From positions 324,354 through 388,353 of the forward strand of contig JAFXKI010000003.1 of assembly GCA_017531845.1 (NCBI GenBank): a DNA stretch of 64,000 nucleotides. The letters run 5' to 3'. The notes beneath the pieces were generated by a model. It was given only the letters and a program-made list of their open reading frames with translations. It was not told the origin of the DNA and made no database searches. The stretch is from Opitutales bacterium (GTDB taxonomy: Bacteria > Verrucomicrobiota > Verrucomicrobiia > Opitutales > UBA953). A program made the position numbers and the translations under genes. Shown here piece after piece: positions 45,425-54,536 of this stretch. Each line of letters starts with the position of its first letter. The stretch's first letter is position 1.

Positions 45425-46738
45425 GTGCTTTTTTCAAAGAAAACATTTTCCTTTTCCGGCGTCGCGGCTCTTTGGGTAGCGACGCTTTATTTTGCACAAG
45501 GACTGCCGAATGCGATAGTCGATCTCGTCGCTCCCGTAGCGATGAAGGATCTCGGTTTTTCCAACGCCGTTATCACGTTCGTCGCCGCATGGGCGTATTT
45601 GCCCTGGGTTTTAAAAGCCCTCTGGAGCCCGCTTGTGGACAGCATCGGGCTCAAGCGAAATTGGATTTTAAAAATGCAAATCTCGGGAGCGGTTTTGCTC
45701 GCGGCATTTGCGGTTTCTCTGTTTTTCGGCGTTCCCGCCGCCGTCATCGTCGCCGTGCTCTTTGCCGTTGCCGTTTTTTCGGCAACGCACGATATCGCAG
45801 CAGACGGCTTTTACTTGCTGGCACTTGACTCCGGCGACCAAGCGTTTTTTTCCGGCTGGCGCAGCACGTTTTTCCGCCTCTCCCAAGTCTTCGCCAAAGG
45901 CGGGATTATCGCCGCTGCCGGCTTTTTTATTGCAAGCGGAGCAAGTGCCGAAACGGCTTGGACGCAGGTCTTGCTCGGTGTTTCCGCGCTTACCGGCGCG
46001 CTTGCGCTGATTCACGCGCTGATTCTTCCCCGCCCGAGTGCAGACGTTCCCGCGGGAACGGAAAAATCCTCCCTCGTATCTGATTTTTTTGATACATGGA
46101 AAACATTTTTCAAAAAAGAACGCATCGCGTTTTTGCTCTTTTTTCTTTTGTTTTTCCGCTTCGGAGAAGTGCAAATCGGCGTAATTTCGCCGCTCTTTTT
46201 TAAAGATGCGGCAGAATGCGGCGGGCTCGGAATGGACAATCGTATCTTCGGCTTGCTGAACGGCACTTTCGGCGTCGTAGCGATGCTTGCGGGAGGCGTC
46301 ATCGCCGGCTGGCTCGTTTCCCGCAACGGGTTGCGCGCGTGGCTGTGGCAAATGATTTGGCTTCTGAACCTTCCGGATTTTATCTACGTCGCGCTCGCGC
46401 ACTGGCAACCGGAGTCGCTCTGGCTCATCGGAAGCGGCATCGTTGTCGAGCAATTCGGCTACGGATTCGGCTTCACCGGCTACATGCTTTACATGCTCTA
46501 CGTCTGCGCGGGAACGCGACGTGCAGTTGCCCACTACGCGATTTGCACGGGCTTTATGGCGCTCGGCGTCATGATTCCGAAGTTCTGGTCAGGCGCGCTT
46601 CAGCAACTCATCGGCTACGAAAACTTTTTCTGGTGGTCTATCTTGTGCACCCTTCCCGGATTTTGGATCGTTTTTAAAATTCGGAAAATTCTCCCCGAAG
46701 AATTCGGCAAAAAACTTCCTGAGGGAGGAAATAAATAA
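45425..46738 (+). CDS. AmpG-like major facilitator permease
   Basis: 437 residues, about 12 membrane helices. The start LWVATLYFAQGLPNAIVD and then AWAYLPWVLKALWSPLVD are close to the AmpG/acetyl-CoA transporter pattern (YF.QGLP; LPW..K.LW.PLVD). HDIAADGFYLLAL matches the D.A.DG motif of AmpG. AmpG imports muropeptides for cell-wall recycling; a muropeptide or sugar substrate is inferred here. The start codon is GTG, six bases after the lipoprotein stop. Confidence 0.82.
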   Translation: MLFSKKTFSFSGVAALWVATLYFAQGLPNAIVDLVAPVAMKDLGFSNAVITFVAAWAYLPWVLKALWSPLVDSIGLKRNWILKMQISGAVLLAAFAVSLFFGVPAAVIVAVLFAVAVFSATHDIAADGFYLLALDSGDQAFFSGWRSTFFRLSQVFAKGGIIAAAGFFIASGASAETAWTQVLLGVSALTGALALIHALILPRPSADVPAGTEKSSLVSDFFDTWKTFFKKERIAFLLFFLLFFRFGEVQIGVISPLFFKDAAECGGLGMDNRIFGLLNGTFGVVAMLAGGVIAGWLVSRNGLRAWLWQMIWLLNLPDFIYVALAHWQPESLWLIGSGIVVEQFGYGFGFTGYMLYMLYVCAGTRRAVAHYAICTGFMALGVMIPKFWSGALQQLIGYENFFWWSILCTLPGFWIVFKIRKILPEEFGKKLPEGGNK

Positions 46739-46747
46739 AATTTTTGT

Positions 46748-49309
46748 ATGAATATTTCCGATACATTTTCAAAGCTTCCCGCGAGCAGGCAACTCTCCAA
46801 CGGCATCTCGGCATTTTTTAGAAAAACACTTCCTTCCGGGCTTGTTTCGATTCAGGTTTGGGTCAAAACGGGAAGCATCCACGAAGCCGAATTCCTCGGC
46901 GGCGGACTTTCCCATTACCTCGAACACATGGTTTTTAAAGGGACGGAAAAATTCTCGGCGGAAGAAATCACGCGCCGCGTGCAATCCGTGGGCGGTAACA
47001 TCAATGCCTACACCACATTTTCCCGCACCGTTTACTACATCGACGTTCCCGCCGAATCCGCCGAAATCGCCTTCGAAATTCTCTCTCAGCTGACGCTGAA
47101 GCCGCGCCTGGACGCACTCGACGCCGCCCGCGAAAAAGACGTTATTCTCCGCGAAATCGATATGGGGAACGACGATCCCGACTCCAAGCTCTCCGACGCG
47201 ACGCTCGCGGAAACATTTCGCGTTCACCCGTATCGCGTTCCCGTCATCGGGTACAAACCCGTTTTCTCTCAAATGACGGCAACGGAGCTTCGAGCGTATT
47301 ATGAAAAAAGATACACGCCTCAAAATTTGTTCCTTGTCGTTGCCGGCGACATCGAAGAGAAAATTGTCTTTGCCTTAGCCGAAAAATATTTTTCCGAAGC
47401 ATCGGCAAAGCCTTCACCGGAAGTTTTTATCCCGACCGAGCCTCCGCAACTTGCGCCGCGCGAAATCACGCTGCGAGGGAACGTCAATATTCTTCGCGGA
47501 AATCTGCTGTGGAAAATTCCCGGCGTAGCGCACGAGGACGTTCCCGCACTCTCCGTGCTCGCCGCACTTCTCGGCAAGGGAGATTCTTCCCTGCTTTGGC
47601 AGGAGCTTCATGAAAAACGCGGTATTGTTCACGCCGTCGACGTCTCGGCATGGACGCCTTCAGACATCGGTCTTTTCTGGATCAGCTACGTCGCAGAATC
47701 CGATTCGCGAGAAAAAACAGAAACAGCTCTGCGAAGTATCATCGACCGGATTTCCGCCGAAGGCGTGCCGCCCGCGCTCTTAAAAAAAGTTTCACGGCAA
47801 GCACTTGTCGGACTCGTCAATTCTTTGGCGACGGCTTCCTCTTCGGCGGCGCGCCTCGGTTCCGAGTGCGTGGAACGCGGAGATCCCGCCGCGACCTCCG
47901 CATTTCTCGAAAAAATCAATGCGCTTTTGCCGGAAGACATCGCCCGTGTTGCCCGAAAATATTTGAAAAAAGAAACTGCCACCGCCTCTGCGTTTGAAAA
48001 GTCCGCGCCCAAAACTGCGCGCCCGGTAAAATCTCCCGCCGGACGCTCATCAAACGCTCACGCGTTCCCGCCTTTCGAAGAAATTCGGCTTGCATCCGGC
48101 GTACGTGTTTTACTCCAACCCGTTTCCGGCTTCCCGAAAGTTCACCTGCGCGCCTCCCTCCTTGGCGGAGGCGCGTTCGAAACGGAAAAAACGCGCGGCG
48201 CGACTGCTCTGCTTTCCACGCTTATGACGCTGGATGCGGGAACGCGTTCGGCGAGCGAAATCGCCGAGGCGATTGAATCCGTCGGCGGAAACTTCGACGA
48301 AATTTCCGGCAACAACACCTTTTCTCTTTTTACAAACACGCTTTCCGGAGACGAAAAAATCGCCTGCGAAATTCTTTCCGATGCCGTTTGCGCGCCGCGT
48401 TTTTCCGAAGAAAATTTTGAGCGGGAACGCGTAACTCAGCTCGCGGCATTGCGCAGCGAATTTGACGAAATTGAAGAATATGCCCGCCTCGCGCTTCGTG
48501 AAAATTTCTTCGGGAAACATGCCCTCGGGACGCACAATTTCGGCACGGTCGACGCGCTCGAAAGCATAAAGCTTTCCGACATTCGGGAACTTTACTCCCG
48601 CCTCGTCGTTCCGGAAAATCTTGTTATTGCCGCCTCCGGAGAATTTGAGAGAGACGCGCTTCTTCGCGAACTCGAAAAATATTTTTCCGAAAAACGTTTT
48701 TGCACTCGTTCCTCTCCGTGTCCGGGCGCCGAGGCGTTCGAAGCATTTTCCCCGCTTCGTTCAAGGAATCTCGAAATCGCCCCGCCCGCGCCGGCGGAGC
48801 AGGCAATTGTTCAGCTCGCGTTCCCGGATTTCGGACTCTGTGACGAACGCCACCTTGTCGGCACGCTCACGGAAGAGCTTCTCAGCGGAATGTCGAGCCG
48901 CCTTTTCCTCGAAGTACGCGAAAAACGCGGACTCGCTTATTTCGTGGGCGCGAGCCGGATTTGCTCTCCCCGCACCGGAATGTTTTTTCTCTACGCGGGA
49001 ACTCACAAAGAGCAAAAACAGATCGTCCTTGAAGAAATGCAAAAAGAACTCGGGCGACTGCGCGCCGGAAAAATTTCCTCCGAAGAAATCCTCGGCGCGA
49101 AAACGCGAATATGTGTTGCGCGCCGCACGGCACGCCAGCGCGCGGCGTCGCGTTGCGGGAACGCCGCTCTTAATTCGCTTTACGGCTTACCTGCTAATCG
49201 CGACGAGGAAACGGAAAACCGCCTCGGAGCACTCACGGCAGACGACGTTGCGCGTTTTGCCACGGAAATTCTTGCACCGGATTTTGCGCTCGCGCTCAGC
49301 GTTTGCTAA
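46748..49309 (+). CDS. M16-family zinc metalloprotease, two-domain form
   Basis: 853 residues, i.e. fused N- and C-terminal halves. The inverted zinc motif HxxEH is H56-Y-L-E59-H60, with the downstream Glu in the REKDVILREIDMGNDDPDS region. The second half (from ~residue 440) keeps the fold (GGGAFETEKTRGATALLSTL) but lacks HxxEH, as in the non-catalytic partner domain. No signal peptide is evident. These enzymes degrade peptides; coupling to the permease nine bases upstream suggests handling of imported or envelope-derived peptides. Confidence 0.92.
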   Translation: MNISDTFSKLPASRQLSNGISAFFRKTLPSGLVSIQVWVKTGSIHEAEFLGGGLSHYLEHMVFKGTEKFSAEEITRRVQSVGGNINAYTTFSRTVYYIDVPAESAEIAFEILSQLTLKPRLDALDAAREKDVILREIDMGNDDPDSKLSDATLAETFRVHPYRVPVIGYKPVFSQMTATELRAYYEKRYTPQNLFLVVAGDIEEKIVFALAEKYFSEASAKPSPEVFIPTEPPQLAPREITLRGNVNILRGNLLWKIPGVAHEDVPALSVLAALLGKGDSSLLWQELHEKRGIVHAVDVSAWTPSDIGLFWISYVAESDSREKTETALRSIIDRISAEGVPPALLKKVSRQALVGLVNSLATASSSAARLGSECVERGDPAATSAFLEKINALLPEDIARVARKYLKKETATASAFEKSAPKTARPVKSPAGRSSNAHAFPPFEEIRLASGVRVLLQPVSGFPKVHLRASLLGGGAFETEKTRGATALLSTLMTLDAGTRSASEIAEAIESVGGNFDEISGNNTFSLFTNTLSGDEKIACEILSDAVCAPRFSEENFERERVTQLAALRSEFDEIEEYARLALRENFFGKHALGTHNFGTVDALESIKLSDIRELYSRLVVPENLVIAASGEFERDALLRELEKYFSEKRFCTRSSPCPGAEAFEAFSPLRSRNLEIAPPAPAEQAIVQLAFPDFGLCDERHLVGTLTEELLSGMSSRLFLEVREKRGLAYFVGASRICSPRTGMFFLYAGTHKEQKQIVLEEMQKELGRLRAGKISSEEILGAKTRICVARRTARQRAASRCGNAALNSLYGLPANRDEETENRLGALTADDVARFATEILAPDFALALSVC

Positions 49310-49310
49310 G

Positions 49311-49355
49311 AAAAAAGCGTTCCCGTGAAAACGAATCACGGGAACGCTTTTTTTT
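49311..49355. terminator. Bidirectional terminator from an inverted motif pair
   Basis: GCGTTCCCGTG and CACGGGAACGC form an 11-bp perfect stem with A6 and T8 flanks, between the convergent protease and serS genes. Confidence 0.92.
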
Positions 49356-49374
49356 AAACGGAAGCCGGCGAAGT

Positions 49375-50646
49375 TTATTTTCCGATAAACTCTTTACCGT
49401 AGTATTTGCGGAGCGCTTCGGGAACGCGAACGGAGCCGTCGGGCTGAACGTTGTTTTCCAAAATCGCTGCAAGCACGCGCGGCAAGCCGAGCCCGGAGCC
49501 GTTGAGCGTGTGAACGGTTTCCGCTTTGCCGCCGTCTTTCGGGCGGAAACGGATTCCCGCGCGGCGCGCCTGAAAGTCCGTAAAGCAGGAGCAACTCGAG
49601 ACTTCGAGCCAGCGTTTTTGTCCGCCCGCGAAAACTTCGAGGTCGTATTGCTTGGCATGCGGAAAACCGATGTCGCCGGAGCAAATCAGCAAAACGCGAT
49701 ACGGCAAATTGAGTTTTTGCAAGAGGCGCGCGGCATCGTCTTTGAGAGATTCGAGTTCGGCGAAAGATTGGTTCGGGTGCGTCCACTTGACGAGTTCGAC
49801 TTTGTCAAACTGGTGCAAGCGGTTGAGCCCGCGCACGTTCGCGCCCCAGCTTCCGGCTTCGCGGCGGAAACACGGCGTGTAGGCGCAGCGGCGAATCGGC
49901 AAGTCGCGCTCGTCGATAATTTCGTCGCGGAAGAAATTTGTAACGGGAACTTCCGCCGTCGGAATCATGTAAAAATCATCTTCCGGCGCGTAATACATTT
50001 GCCCTTCCTTGTCGGGAAGCTGCCCGGTCGCGGTCGCCGAAGCGGGATTGACCATAATCGGAGCCATGACTTCCTCGTAGCCGGCTTCGTGAGCTTCGTC
50101 GAGGCAGAACTGAATCAGCGCGCGGAGCAGGCGCGCCATGTCGCCGACGTAAAACGGGAAACCTGCGCCGGTTACTTTCACGCCGCGCTTGAAATCGATT
50201 GCCTTTTCAAACCACGGAAGCTCCCAGTGTGCGACGGCATTCGGCGAAACGAGTTCCGCGGGATCGCCCCACGTTCCCGCGACGACGTTATCGTTCTCGT
50301 TTTTGCCGACGGGAACGCTTGTGTCCGGAATATTCGGAACGGTGAGATAAAGTTTGCGCCATTCCTCTTCGATTTCGCCGACCTGTTTTTCGAGCTCCTT
50401 CGTTTTGGCGGAAATCGCCTTCATTTCTCCGACTTTGGCGAGAAATTCCGGCGTGCCTTTTTTCATCGCCGCCATTTCTTTGTTGGCGGCGTTTTGCGCG
50501 GAGCGTGCGGCTTCAAATTCGCCGACGAGGGCGCGGCGCTTTGCATCGCAGGCGAGAATCGCGTCGAAATCGACGTCGAATTTCTTCGTCGCCAAGCGTT
50601 CGCGAATCATGTCGATGTTCTCACGAAAAAATTTGATATCGAGCAT
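49375..50646 (-). CDS. serS: Seryl-tRNA synthetase
   Basis: Charges tRNA-Ser. 423 residues, normal. The N-terminal coiled-coil arm runs from MLDIKFFRENID to about residue 105. The class II core has motif 2 in RRCAYTPCFRREAGSWG and motif 3 in LNGSGLGLPRVLAAILEN. The C-terminal PEALRKYYGKEFI is the usual ending. Start ATG at 50646; ndk lies upstream on the same strand. Confidence 0.97.
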   Translation of the reverse strand: MLDIKFFRENIDMIRERLATKKFDVDFDAILACDAKRRALVGEFEAARSAQNAANKEMAAMKKGTPEFLAKVGEMKAISAKTKELEKQVGEIEEEWRKLYLTVPNIPDTSVPVGKNENDNVVAGTWGDPAELVSPNAVAHWELPWFEKAIDFKRGVKVTGAGFPFYVGDMARLLRALIQFCLDEAHEAGYEEVMAPIMVNPASATATGQLPDKEGQMYYAPEDDFYMIPTAEVPVTNFFRDEIIDERDLPIRRCAYTPCFRREAGSWGANVRGLNRLHQFDKVELVKWTHPNQSFAELESLKDDAARLLQKLNLPYRVLLICSGDIGFPHAKQYDLEVFAGGQKRWLEVSSCSCFTDFQARRAGIRFRPKDGGKAETVHTLNGSGLGLPRVLAAILENNVQPDGSVRVPEALRKYYGKEFIGK

Positions 50647-50708
50647 TTTTGGAAAAGATTAAAGATTAAAGAAAAATCAGGTGCTTAAAGATTTAAGCCC
50701 TAAATTCT

Positions 50709-51131
50709 TTAAAAAACTTCGTTTTCGTTGAAGAAGCGCGCGATTTCCGCAGCGGCGGAAGCTTCGCCGTCAGACGCGTGGCAAATATTGTAGGTAACGA
50801 TTTCCTTGTTGCCGAAATCACCGCGAATCGTTCCTGCGGGAGCGTTGGCGGACTTCGTCGGTCCGAGCAGTTCGCGCACTTTCTCAATCGCGTTTTCGCC
50901 TTGAAGCACGGCAACGATGACCGGGCGAGACATCATCCAATTCGACAAAAAGCCGAAAAACGGCTCATTGACGAGGTGCGCGTAGTGTTCGCGCACAAGC
51001 GCTTCGCTGATTTGAATCATTTTGCACGCGGCAAGCGTCAGCCCGGCGGCTTCAAAACGGGAAAGCACCGTTCCCGCAAGATTTTTTTCCATGCAGTCGG
51101 GCTTGAGGATGATGAGCGTTTTCTGAATCAT
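50709..51131 (-). CDS. ndk: Nucleoside diphosphate kinase
   Basis: Equalises NTP pools by a phosphohistidine ping-pong. 140 residues, normal. The start QKTLIILKPDCMEKN is typical. The catalytic His lies in NICHASDGEASA, where most families read N(L/I)VHGSDS, a modest variant. TIRGDFG is the conserved loop before it. The upstream gap to ispG (51132-51373, 242 bp) shows no gene. Confidence 0.96.
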   Translation of the reverse strand: MIQKTLIILKPDCMEKNLAGTVLSRFEAAGLTLAACKMIQISEALVREHYAHLVNEPFFGFLSNWMMSRPVIVAVLQGENAIEKVRELLGPTKSANAPAGTIRGDFGNKEIVTYNICHASDGEASAAAEIARFFNENEVF

Positions 51132-51373
51132 GTCGGTATAATAAAATGCTAAAGAGGAAACTCTTTTCTCGCTTTTCCCGCAAGAAGAGAATTGAGGGGA
51201 AAATCGTTCCCGCTGACGGGGGCGACAAGTTTTTCCCGCTTTGTTTTTACTCCGTTCCGGGTGTTTTCGTCAAAACGGACAAATCCGTCTCCGCCGCATA
51301 ATTTCAGCTGTTTTCTTGAAAAACGGAAAGACGGGAGTATCATTTTTCGCTTTCCCCAACCCAATTTTTTTTT

Positions 51374-53410
51374 ATGAGCTACGCGCTTTCTCGTTTTAAC
51401 TGTGTTCGCCGCCCGACCCGTGAAGTCCTCGTCGGCGGAGTCGGAATCGGCGGATGCAATCCGATTCGTCTTCAGTCGATGACGACGACGAACACGCTCG
51501 ACATCGCGGGAACGGTGGCGCAGTGCATTCGGCTCGCAGAAGCCGGGAGCGAACTTATCCGCATTACGGCACCCACCGTAGAAGCCGCGCGCGCGCTCCG
51601 CGAAATTCATCGGGATTTCCGTGCCGCCGGATTTTCCCAACCGCTTGTCGCAGATATCCACTTTCTTCCCGCAGCGGCGATGGAAGCCATCGAACACGTC
51701 GAAAAGGTGCGCATTAATCCGGGAAATTACGCGGACAAGCGCCTTGCGCTTCAGCGCGATTACACCGATGCGGAATACGCCGAAGAACTGGAACGCGTCG
51801 CCGAGGCCGTTTCCCCGCTTATTCGCCGCGCCAAGGAGTTAGGGCGCACATTGCGCATCGGCACGAACCACGGCTCGCTTTCCGAACGCACGATGAACCG
51901 CTTCGGCGACACGCCGGAAGGCATGGTTGAAGCCGCCATGGAATTTGTTCGCATCTGCGAAGGAAACGGGTTCTACGATCTCGTGCTTTCGATGAAATCG
52001 TCAAACACGAAAGTGATGATCGAAGCCTATCGCCTCGCCGTAAAGCAGATGCGCGACAACGGAATGAAATACCCGATCCACCTCGGCGTTACCGAAGCCG
52101 GAGAAGGCGAAGATGCGCGCATCAAATCCGCCATCGGCATCGGTTCTCTTTTACTCGACGGAATCGGCGACACCATTCGCGTTTCGCTCACCGAAGATCC
52201 GTGGCACGAACTTCCCGCCTGCCGCGAAATCACCTCCCGCATCAACTCCGTTTGCTCCGTGCCGAGCAACCCGAATCCCGTTCCCGCGCCCGTGCGCGAC
52301 ACGGATATTTCATCGTTTTCGTTCCGTCGCCGCGACATCGTTCCCGTAGAGCTCGGTGCCGGCAAAAAAATTTCCGTCGAAACCCCGCCCCGCGTCTTCG
52401 TGTTTGTCGATGCGGAAAAACCTTTTGAGACAATCGTCCGGGATTTACGCTCGCTACTGAACGCGACGCGTGCCAAAACGCCGGTCGAAGGCGTCGTGCT
52501 TCCCATCGCTACGGAAAGCGACCTCGCTGCCGCCTGCGAGCTACAGACGCTTTTTGAAGACGAAATCCCCGTTTTCGTTTTCGACCCCGTTAAAACTTCC
52601 GTTCCCGCGCTGTTTGAAAAACTTTCTCCCTCGAAAAAATCCGCCACCTACATCCAACGCCGCTTCAATCCGGCAAATGCGGAAATCATTCCCGACTGGA
52701 TTGCTCTTTGTCGCGAAAAAAACATCGGCTTAGTCGTTGACACCACTGCGGGCGCACGCGCCGCCGTCATTCCCGCTCTCGCCGATTTTCCGCAGGACAA
52801 ACTTATTTTCACCTCCAGTCGGAAAACACCCGACACGCATCCTGTCGGCGTCTACCGCAAACTCGCGCAAATGCTCGCCAACGCCGGTATTCGCTCTCCG
52901 ATTTGGATTCGCTCCACCGTAAAAAACACGATCCTTCCGCTCCCGAAATTTAACGGCGAAAACGACGCACGCACCGAAGCCTCTCTCCTCGCCGGGGCTT
53001 TGTTCTGCGACGGCATCGGCGATATTTTCAGCGTAGAACTTTCCCCTTCCCCGCTCCGCAACATCGCGTTGGCTTACGACATTCTTCAGGCGACGCGTTC
53101 CCGCCAAACCAAAACCGAATACATCGCCTGCCCGAGCTGCGGTCGCACGCAATACAACATTCAGGAAACGGTAAAAAAAATCAAAGCCCGCACCGGGCAT
53201 CTCAGCGGCGTTACCATCGGCGTAATGGGTTGCATCGTCAACGGTCCCGGCGAAATGGCAGACGCGGATTTCGGCTACGTCGGCGGTGCCCCGGGGAAAA
53301 TCAATCTCTATGTGCGCAAGGAGTGCGTCGAGCGCGGCATTCCGCAGGAAGAAGCCGTCGATCGGCTTATCGATTTGATCAAAACTCACGGGAAATGGAC
53401 GGAACCGTAA
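51374..53410 (+). CDS. ispG: 4-hydroxy-3-methylbut-2-enyl diphosphate synthase, large form
   Basis: Penultimate enzyme of the MEP isoprenoid pathway, a 4Fe-4S protein. 678 residues, much longer than the ~370 of E. coli; an inserted domain lies at about residues 290-560, as in chlamydiae, Bacteroidetes and plants. The TIM-barrel part has NPIRLQSMTTTNTLD, ADIHFLPAAA and VRINPGNYAD. The C-terminal cluster domain has CPSCGRTQYN and GVMGCIVNGPGEMADAD, supplying the three Cys ligands. Start ATG at 51374. Confidence 0.96.
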   Translation: MSYALSRFNCVRRPTREVLVGGVGIGGCNPIRLQSMTTTNTLDIAGTVAQCIRLAEAGSELIRITAPTVEAARALREIHRDFRAAGFSQPLVADIHFLPAAAMEAIEHVEKVRINPGNYADKRLALQRDYTDAEYAEELERVAEAVSPLIRRAKELGRTLRIGTNHGSLSERTMNRFGDTPEGMVEAAMEFVRICEGNGFYDLVLSMKSSNTKVMIEAYRLAVKQMRDNGMKYPIHLGVTEAGEGEDARIKSAIGIGSLLLDGIGDTIRVSLTEDPWHELPACREITSRINSVCSVPSNPNPVPAPVRDTDISSFSFRRRDIVPVELGAGKKISVETPPRVFVFVDAEKPFETIVRDLRSLLNATRAKTPVEGVVLPIATESDLAAACELQTLFEDEIPVFVFDPVKTSVPALFEKLSPSKKSATYIQRRFNPANAEIIPDWIALCREKNIGLVVDTTAGARAAVIPALADFPQDKLIFTSSRKTPDTHPVGVYRKLAQMLANAGIRSPIWIRSTVKNTILPLPKFNGENDARTEASLLAGALFCDGIGDIFSVELSPSPLRNIALAYDILQATRSRQTKTEYIACPSCGRTQYNIQETVKKIKARTGHLSGVTIGVMGCIVNGPGEMADADFGYVGGAPGKINLYVRKECVERGIPQEEAVDRLIDLIKTHGKWTEP

Positions 53411-53487
53411 AAAAGCAAAACCGGAAACCGGAAACAAAACACAAATCCCCGTTTTTGATTTCTTACGCGCTGACTTAAATTTTAAAC

Positions 53488-53961
53488 ATGAAAAAAATAC
53501 TCTTCGTTTGTCTCGGCAACATCTGCCGCTCTCCGGCGGCAGACGGCGTTTTTTCGGCAATGATTGCTGAAAAAAACCTCGCGGGAACGCTCTCCTGCGA
53601 TTCCTGCGGAACGGGAGACTGGCACATCGGGCAACTTCCCGATTCACGGATGCGTGCCGCGGGAACGCGCCGGGGATACAATTTTAACCATCGTGCCCGC
53701 CAACTCTGCGCAGATGATTACCGCCGGTTCGATTTAATTCTCGCGATGGATGACTCCAACTTCTCCGACATTCTCGCCCGCGCTCCCGCCGGAGCCGACA
53801 CCGCAAAAGTAAAAAAATTTGCCGAATTTTGTTCGGGAAAATTTGAAAACATCCGCTACGTTCCCGATCCCTACTACGGCGGAGAAAAAGATTTCAATCA
53901 CGCGCTCGACATTATCGAAAACGGTTGCGCTAATCTTTTGTCCGGGCTTTCAGCCTCCTGA
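53488..53961 (+). CDS. Low-molecular-weight protein tyrosine phosphatase
   Basis: 157 residues. The P-loop CxxxxxR is complete: C8-LGNIC-R14-SP, so the catalytic Cys is C8 and the backup Cys C13. The general-acid Asp is in VPDPYYGGEKDF. In bacteria these enzymes act with tyrosine kinases on polysaccharide export, or on arginine phosphate; the DPYYGG form fits the classic tyrosine phosphatase. It follows ispG by 77 bases on the same strand. Confidence 0.93.
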   Translation: MKKILFVCLGNICRSPAADGVFSAMIAEKNLAGTLSCDSCGTGDWHIGQLPDSRMRAAGTRRGYNFNHRARQLCADDYRRFDLILAMDDSNFSDILARAPAGADTAKVKKFAEFCSGKFENIRYVPDPYYGGEKDFNHALDIIENGCANLLSGLSAS

Positions 53962-54039
53962 GAAAAAACAAAAAAAACTTCAGCTCCCACCCAAAATAAG
54001 AATTTGCGGAATCCTGATTTTTCGAAAAGACTTTGCCGC

Positions 54040-54378
54040 ATGTTTAAGTCCTGCTTCAAAATTCTGCGCCTGCTCGCCGCCGTCCCCGCATTTGTGCTTC
54101 TTTCCGCCTGCTCGGAATCGGCACCGCAAACCCGCACGGAAGCCGTAGAGCAACTACACGCCTTACTGAGTGAAGTAAGAGACACCGCCTCTGCCGATTC
54201 CGCCGCAGAAAAATGTCGCCGCCTAATTGCCGAAGTCGAAAAGCTTCCGGAAGTTTCAAAAGAAGAAGCTGCCAAGGCAAAAGCGGCGGTCGGAAGCTGG
54301 CTCGGTCAAATTCTTCGCCTCGAAAAAGAAAATTTTTACGATTCCGAAGCATTAAAAAAAGCTCTTAATTCCGATTAA
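54040..54378 (+). CDS. Small lipoprotein with a helical mature domain
   Basis: 112 residues. The signal FKILRLLAAVPAFVLLSAC has a lipobox LLSAC. The mature part is helical and charged (EAVEQLHALLSEVRDTASAD onwards) with no recognised family. The ATG at 54040 places the signal at the N-terminus; an upstream start would put a charged segment in front. Lipid-anchored periplasmic protein of unknown role. Confidence 0.65.
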   Translation: MFKSCFKILRLLAAVPAFVLLSACSESAPQTRTEAVEQLHALLSEVRDTASADSAAEKCRRLIAEVEKLPEVSKEEAAKAKAAVGSWLGQILRLEKENFYDSEALKKALNSD

Positions 54379-54442
54379 TTCCGGAAAGGCTACGCAAGCA
54401 GTCAAAATCCGCCTTGCCGGGTTCGGTAAATTCCGCGCAAAG

Positions 54443-54510
54443 CTGCAAAGAAAAAAACTTTGCGTTCTTTGCGTTGAAACAATTCATGTCGATTCGCGGT
54501 TTCTTTCCCT
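54443..54510. repeat. Dispersed intergenic repeat, copy 4
   Basis: AACTTTGCGTTCTTTGCGTT and GATTCGCGGTTTCTTT. The first word is the reverse complement of the core of the 34497-34571 copy. The gap 54379-54536 has no gene. Confidence 0.6.
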
Positions 54511-54536
54511 TCCGCGACGGGAACGTCCTCTCCGAT

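Noticed and set aside
49303-50688. Plus-strand open frame of 461 codons
   Set aside because: Antisense to serS and reads through the terminator; SerS motifs decide the strand.
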